Shown: positions 6,101 to 7,336 of the stretch, one piece after another
Position numbering within the stretch: the first letter of the stretch is position 1
Layout of the letters: each line of letters begins with the position of its first letter
Assembly: GCA_002686955.1 (NCBI GenBank)
Contig: NYZA01000091.1
Location: 1 to 7,336 of the forward strand
Direction: 5' to 3'
From: Gemmatimonadota bacterium
GTDB taxonomy: Bacteria > GCA-2686955
DNA: 7,336 nucleotides
Made by a program: the position numbers and the translations under genes
Notes under the pieces: generated by a model
Seen by the model: the letters and a program-made list of their open reading frames with translations, nothing else
Databases searched by the model: none
What the model was told of the DNA's origin: nothing

Positions 6101-6304
6101 ATCCGGGTGCTCGATGCCCGCGGCGAGCTCATCTCCCACCACACAGTGAACGACGCCGGTGCCCTCTCACCCGGAGATCACCACTGGACATGGGGTCTGG
6201 ACGGCATGGCCCGAGGTCTCTATCTGCTTCTGGTCGAGGCTCGGTCCGCCACGAGCAGCGCGCGGCGGGAGGTCCGGGCCGCCGTGATCGGGGGGGCGGG
6301 ATGA
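3185..6304 (+). CDS. Secreted M6-peptidase-like protein with FG-GAP propeller and FlgD-Ig/type IX-like C-terminus
   Basis: A 1039-residue exported protein. I start it at ATG 3185 because that gives a signal peptide (MRRFAAALVAILSPGALA, cleavage near residue 18); an upstream in-frame ATG at 3071 would overlap the regulator and bury it. A Pro/Ser-rich linker (20-65) precedes an immune-inhibitor-A (M6)-like domain (about 66-510), recognised by GLPDLFD (269-275), the Met-turn WGIMGLGAWN (289-298), CAWSKLRLGWVDP (308-320), LIWHIDE (413-419) and VDLEEAGG (442-449). The zinc motif is FETAH (262-266), so the first His of HExxH is Phe and peptidase activity is doubtful. A D-x-N-x-N-G acidic stretch (359-386) looks calcium-binding. 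Residues about 512-918 form FG-GAP/VCBS-like propeller repeats. Residues 945-1037 (FVYPNPARG, GLDGMARGLYLLLVEA) form a FlgD-Ig/type IX sorting-like domain. The gene is tightly coupled to both neighbours; ATGA joins it to the PorV-like gene. It probably acts at the cell surface or outside; its substrate is unknown. Confidence 0.9.
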   Translation: MRRFAAALVAILSPGALASGLVPPARPSLPPAPVLRAQAQGRVVSPRPIRSLSSRSVSPSATAGSGALYIALLVEFESDASPSTTGDGTFQAAPTWPDSLPHDPPFFRRQLDHLEAYWGQASGGRAGFHVDLHGAVLRMPASMARYGADDESTRRAAELLRDSIEAADPGVDFSSYAGVIVIHAGAGQESDLLLDSSDDIWSSYISAGDLDEELGLPDGIATGDGVFFTEGVIVPETEIQDLPEQDPPPPESNLAILGVLAFETAHFFGLPDLFDTGPAPQDSWGIGAWGIMGLGAWNANGYVPPHPCAWSKLRLGWVDPIEPASGDTLELTAIEVGERVLRVESTPTEAFLAAYRLGDENGNGCFDFTDPEGDGHFDYYNPASGDSYVGAELDYYLPTGPGTPCEGSSDGVLIWHIDERIVEERSPLDINLVNADADRKGVDLEEAGGIQNLDLFPGSWGDSADFWAAGTVFGPETQPNSATNSEARTGWSVEVVGIDSGSATASILATIDQAQRGWPIEIGEPTTGDVLVADFDGDGASEVVVVGESGSAYLIWGGGAGSAPIPFGPSGTGTAGIAAGDFDGDEAPDLVLLTAGGEAHAYKFADGIGGRLPAVAPMPGSWGEALGEAFRQGPVIADVDGNGLPEVVVLPLPNAEYPDAQLAVLSGSGTLLALRALGAAVYAPITVTGEGSIALALSDRVLTYRWSGSVLEPSPPRTITGSVQSRLLAIDMDTDGMDELLVMEDEGAAHLLDIRLFDLPGWPVAAGARLSGGAAVALLGDDGRLDILATTSDPTELRRWDRSGDGVLDWHNPRLTESGNDVIAVTAGTLVADLDGDGSAEAIVALPTGTIRGVAPGPSGVGSDSPAGFPLQQAGTVSYTPAIADLDGDGDLELIVAEDDGRVMAWDFPGSGAAHWPQAGGGAARTGRYPGPFPDPGEPSEALLELAFVYPNPARGHARLHYRLGDAVDRLEIRVLDARGELISHHTVNDAGALSPGDHHWTWGLDGMARGLYLLLVEARSATSSARREVRAAVIGGAG
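4718..5938 (+). repeat. FG-GAP/VCBS-like repeat array (beta-propeller) in the secreted protein
   Basis: Within the secreted protein, D-x-D-x-D-G-type calcium loops recur at residues 534 (DFDGDGASE), 581 (DFDGDEAPD), 638 (DVDGNGLPE), 731 (DMDTDGMDE), 833 (DLDGDGSAE) and 885 (DLDGDGDLE). Two further units keep the spacing but have lost the acidic loop, near 688 (TGEGSIALAL) and 779 (LGDDGRLDIL). The step is 43-57 residues, so seven or eight blades are likely. Such propellers are structural and typically mediate binding at cell surfaces. Confidence 0.8.
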
Positions 6305-7221
6305 GGGTTCGCGCAAGATATCTCCTCATCTGTCTGTTCGCCGCGCGCGGAGGCGAGAGCGCGTTCGCCGATTCGCCGGCGATGGCGGCCCTCCGGCTCC
6401 CGATCGGCACCGTCGAGGCCGGACGCGGTGGTGCCGGGGTCGCCGCGTGTGGCGACGGCGGCGATTTCCTGAGAAACCCCGCGACCGCCGTCGACGAGGC
6501 CGGCCGCAGGCTGCACGTGTCGCGCGCCGCCTGGATCTCGGAAACGAGCGTGAACCACCTCTCGATCGGCGCCCCCCTGGCCTCCGGACGCATCTCTGCG
6601 GCGATCACCTCGATCGGCTACGGGGAGTTCGAACGGCGTGGCGAAATCCCCACGCTGGCGCCCGAAGGTCGTTTCGAGCCCTCCGATGCGATCGTCGCGC
6701 TTTCGTACGCCCACGAGCTCCCCTTCGACGGGCCCGCGATCGCCCTTGGCGGCACCGTGCGCGGTATGACACAACGGATCGACACCGACCGCGCGAGTGG
6801 CATCGCCTTCGACCTCGGTCTGCGAGCCAGGCCGAAGCGGGGCGGGATCGCGCTCGGTCTTGCGCTCCGTAACGCAGGCCCCGCCTTCGGCCCCGGTGAC
6901 GATCCCCTGCCCTTGACCATCGCCACGGGGGTTTCGATCGATGCGCCGCGCCAGCTCGCGGAGACACTAGACGGATCGCTCTTCGCCGACGTGGCCAACG
7001 TCCGCGGATCCGGAACCGATCTGCACCTGGGGCTCGAAATGCGGCCCGCGCCGATTCTCCGCGCACGGATCGGCCGGGTCTTCGGCATCGAAGCCGAAGC
7101 TTGGTCCGGCGGCTTCGACTTCGGGATCGACGCACTGGACCTGCAACTGGGCTACGCCTTCACCGACATCGCTCTCGGTCTCGACGCCGCCCATCGATTC
7201 GATCTGACTCTGCGGTTCTAG
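6301..7221 (+). CDS. PorV/PorQ-family outer-membrane beta-barrel protein
   Basis: A 306-residue barrel protein whose ATG overlaps the preceding stop (ATGA); the G-rich end of the upstream gene provides a Shine-Dalgarno-like GGGGGGCGGG. The N-terminus (MRVRARYLLICLFAARG, then GESAFA) is a signal peptide, probably cut after AFA near residue 23. The family signature follows: LPIGTVEAGRGGAGVA (33-48) and a D/F-L-R-NPA segment (55-61), corresponding to the Gly-rich 'GARxxGMGGA' and 'WNPAG' motifs of PorV/PorQ/UPF0164-type proteins. The rest is alternating strand-like sequence with short turns and ends in HRFDLTLRF, an aromatic beta-signal typical of BAM-inserted barrels. In Bacteroidota, PorV receives type IX cargo and delivers it to the sortase at the outer membrane. 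Its tight pairing with a cargo bearing a sorting-like C-terminus suggests a similar job. A simpler FadL-like or structural porin role remains possible. Confidence 0.82.
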   Translation: MRVRARYLLICLFAARGGESAFADSPAMAALRLPIGTVEAGRGGAGVAACGDGGDFLRNPATAVDEAGRRLHVSRAAWISETSVNHLSIGAPLASGRISAAITSIGYGEFERRGEIPTLAPEGRFEPSDAIVALSYAHELPFDGPAIALGGTVRGMTQRIDTDRASGIAFDLGLRARPKRGGIALGLALRNAGPAFGPGDDPLPLTIATGVSIDAPRQLAETLDGSLFADVANVRGSGTDLHLGLEMRPAPILRARIGRVFGIEAEAWSGGFDFGIDALDLQLGYAFTDIALGLDAAHRFDLTLRF

Positions 7222-7243
7222 GAGCCTGTTGCGCATAGGCTTT
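7221..7243 (+). terminator. Weak hairpin after the PorV-like gene
   Basis: AGCCT (7223-7227) and AGGCT (7237-7241) form a 5-bp stem that can be lengthened by G-T wobbles on both sides. Only TTT follows before the sequence continues CGAG. It may end the operon, but it is a poor intrinsic terminator. Confidence 0.18.
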
Positions 7244-7336
7244 CGAGCCCAGTGTTCGAGCTCGATTCGAGATCAAGGAGCTGGGTCCGCGGGAAGGCTG
7301 GTTGCCTTTCAAGGACTTAGCGACGCAGAGATCGGA
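7244..7336. other. Unassigned sequence at the right edge
   Basis: No recognisable gene, RNA or site is visible. TTCGAG occurs three times (7242, 7255, 7266), and TCGAGCTCGA (7256-7265) is a 10-bp palindrome. A plus-strand frame stays open from 7239 to the window edge and contains FEIKELGPREGWLPFKDLA, but it has no start codon and no family match I can name. It could be the edge of an insertion element or of a decayed gene. Confidence 0.2.

Noticed and set aside
6290-6304. Run of seven G just before the ATGA overlap as a programmed -1 frameshift fusing the cargo to the PorV-like protein
   Set aside because: Slippage there is possible in principle, but a fusion would link a sorting domain to a signal peptide of a barrel protein, which makes little sense. 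The G-rich tract is better explained as the Shine-Dalgarno region for a coupled start.
1-7336. tRNA, rRNA, CRISPR or complete mobile element
   Set aside because: I found no cloverleaf-like segment, no regularly spaced identical repeats and no transposase or integrase motif on either strand.

Overview
The window looks like a piece of a high-GC, diderm (Gram-negative type) genome. The outer-membrane beta-barrel proteins, the PorV-like protein and the secreted M6-type peptidase-like protein with FG-GAP repeats and a FlgD-Ig/type IX-like C-terminal domain are typical of the FCB superphylum and its uncultured relatives (Eisenbacteria/Krumholzibacteriota-like lineages). That placement is inferred from gene content, not from a marker gene. 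I see no rRNA, tRNA, CRISPR array or certain mobile element.

Layout. Two divergent transcription units leave a 187-bp intergenic region (1616-1802). To the left, on the minus strand, lie a GTG-started fructose/Ntr-type PTS EIIA protein (1163-1615), a compact C4 zinc-ribbon protein (791-1135), a 183-bp leader-like gap holding a possible 15-codon upstream ORF, and the 5' two hundred codons of a DUF3078-like outer-membrane barrel gene that runs off the left edge (1-607). To the right, on the plus strand, lie an NtrC/NtrX-family sigma-54 response regulator (1803-3182), a large secreted M6-peptidase-like protein (3185-6304) and a PorV/PorQ-family barrel protein (6301-7221). The gap between the first two is 2 bp and the last two overlap by ATGA, so they almost certainly form one operon. 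The last 115 bp (7222-7336) contain no gene I can recognise.

How the parts may work together. The right-hand operon reads as a regulated secretion module: a phosphorylatable sigma-54 activator, a cargo protein with signal peptide, catalytic-like domain, beta-propeller and type IX-like C-terminal domain, and an outer-membrane protein of the family that handles such cargo in type IX secretion. The most striking detail is that the cargo's zinc motif reads FETAH instead of HExxH, while most of the surrounding M6 signature is retained; it may be a pseudo-peptidase. The intergenic region holds a 9-bp perfect inverted repeat around a good sigma-70-like promoter for the EIIA gene, and a weaker sigma-54-like site pointing towards the regulator. 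This makes cross-regulation of the two units plausible but unproven.
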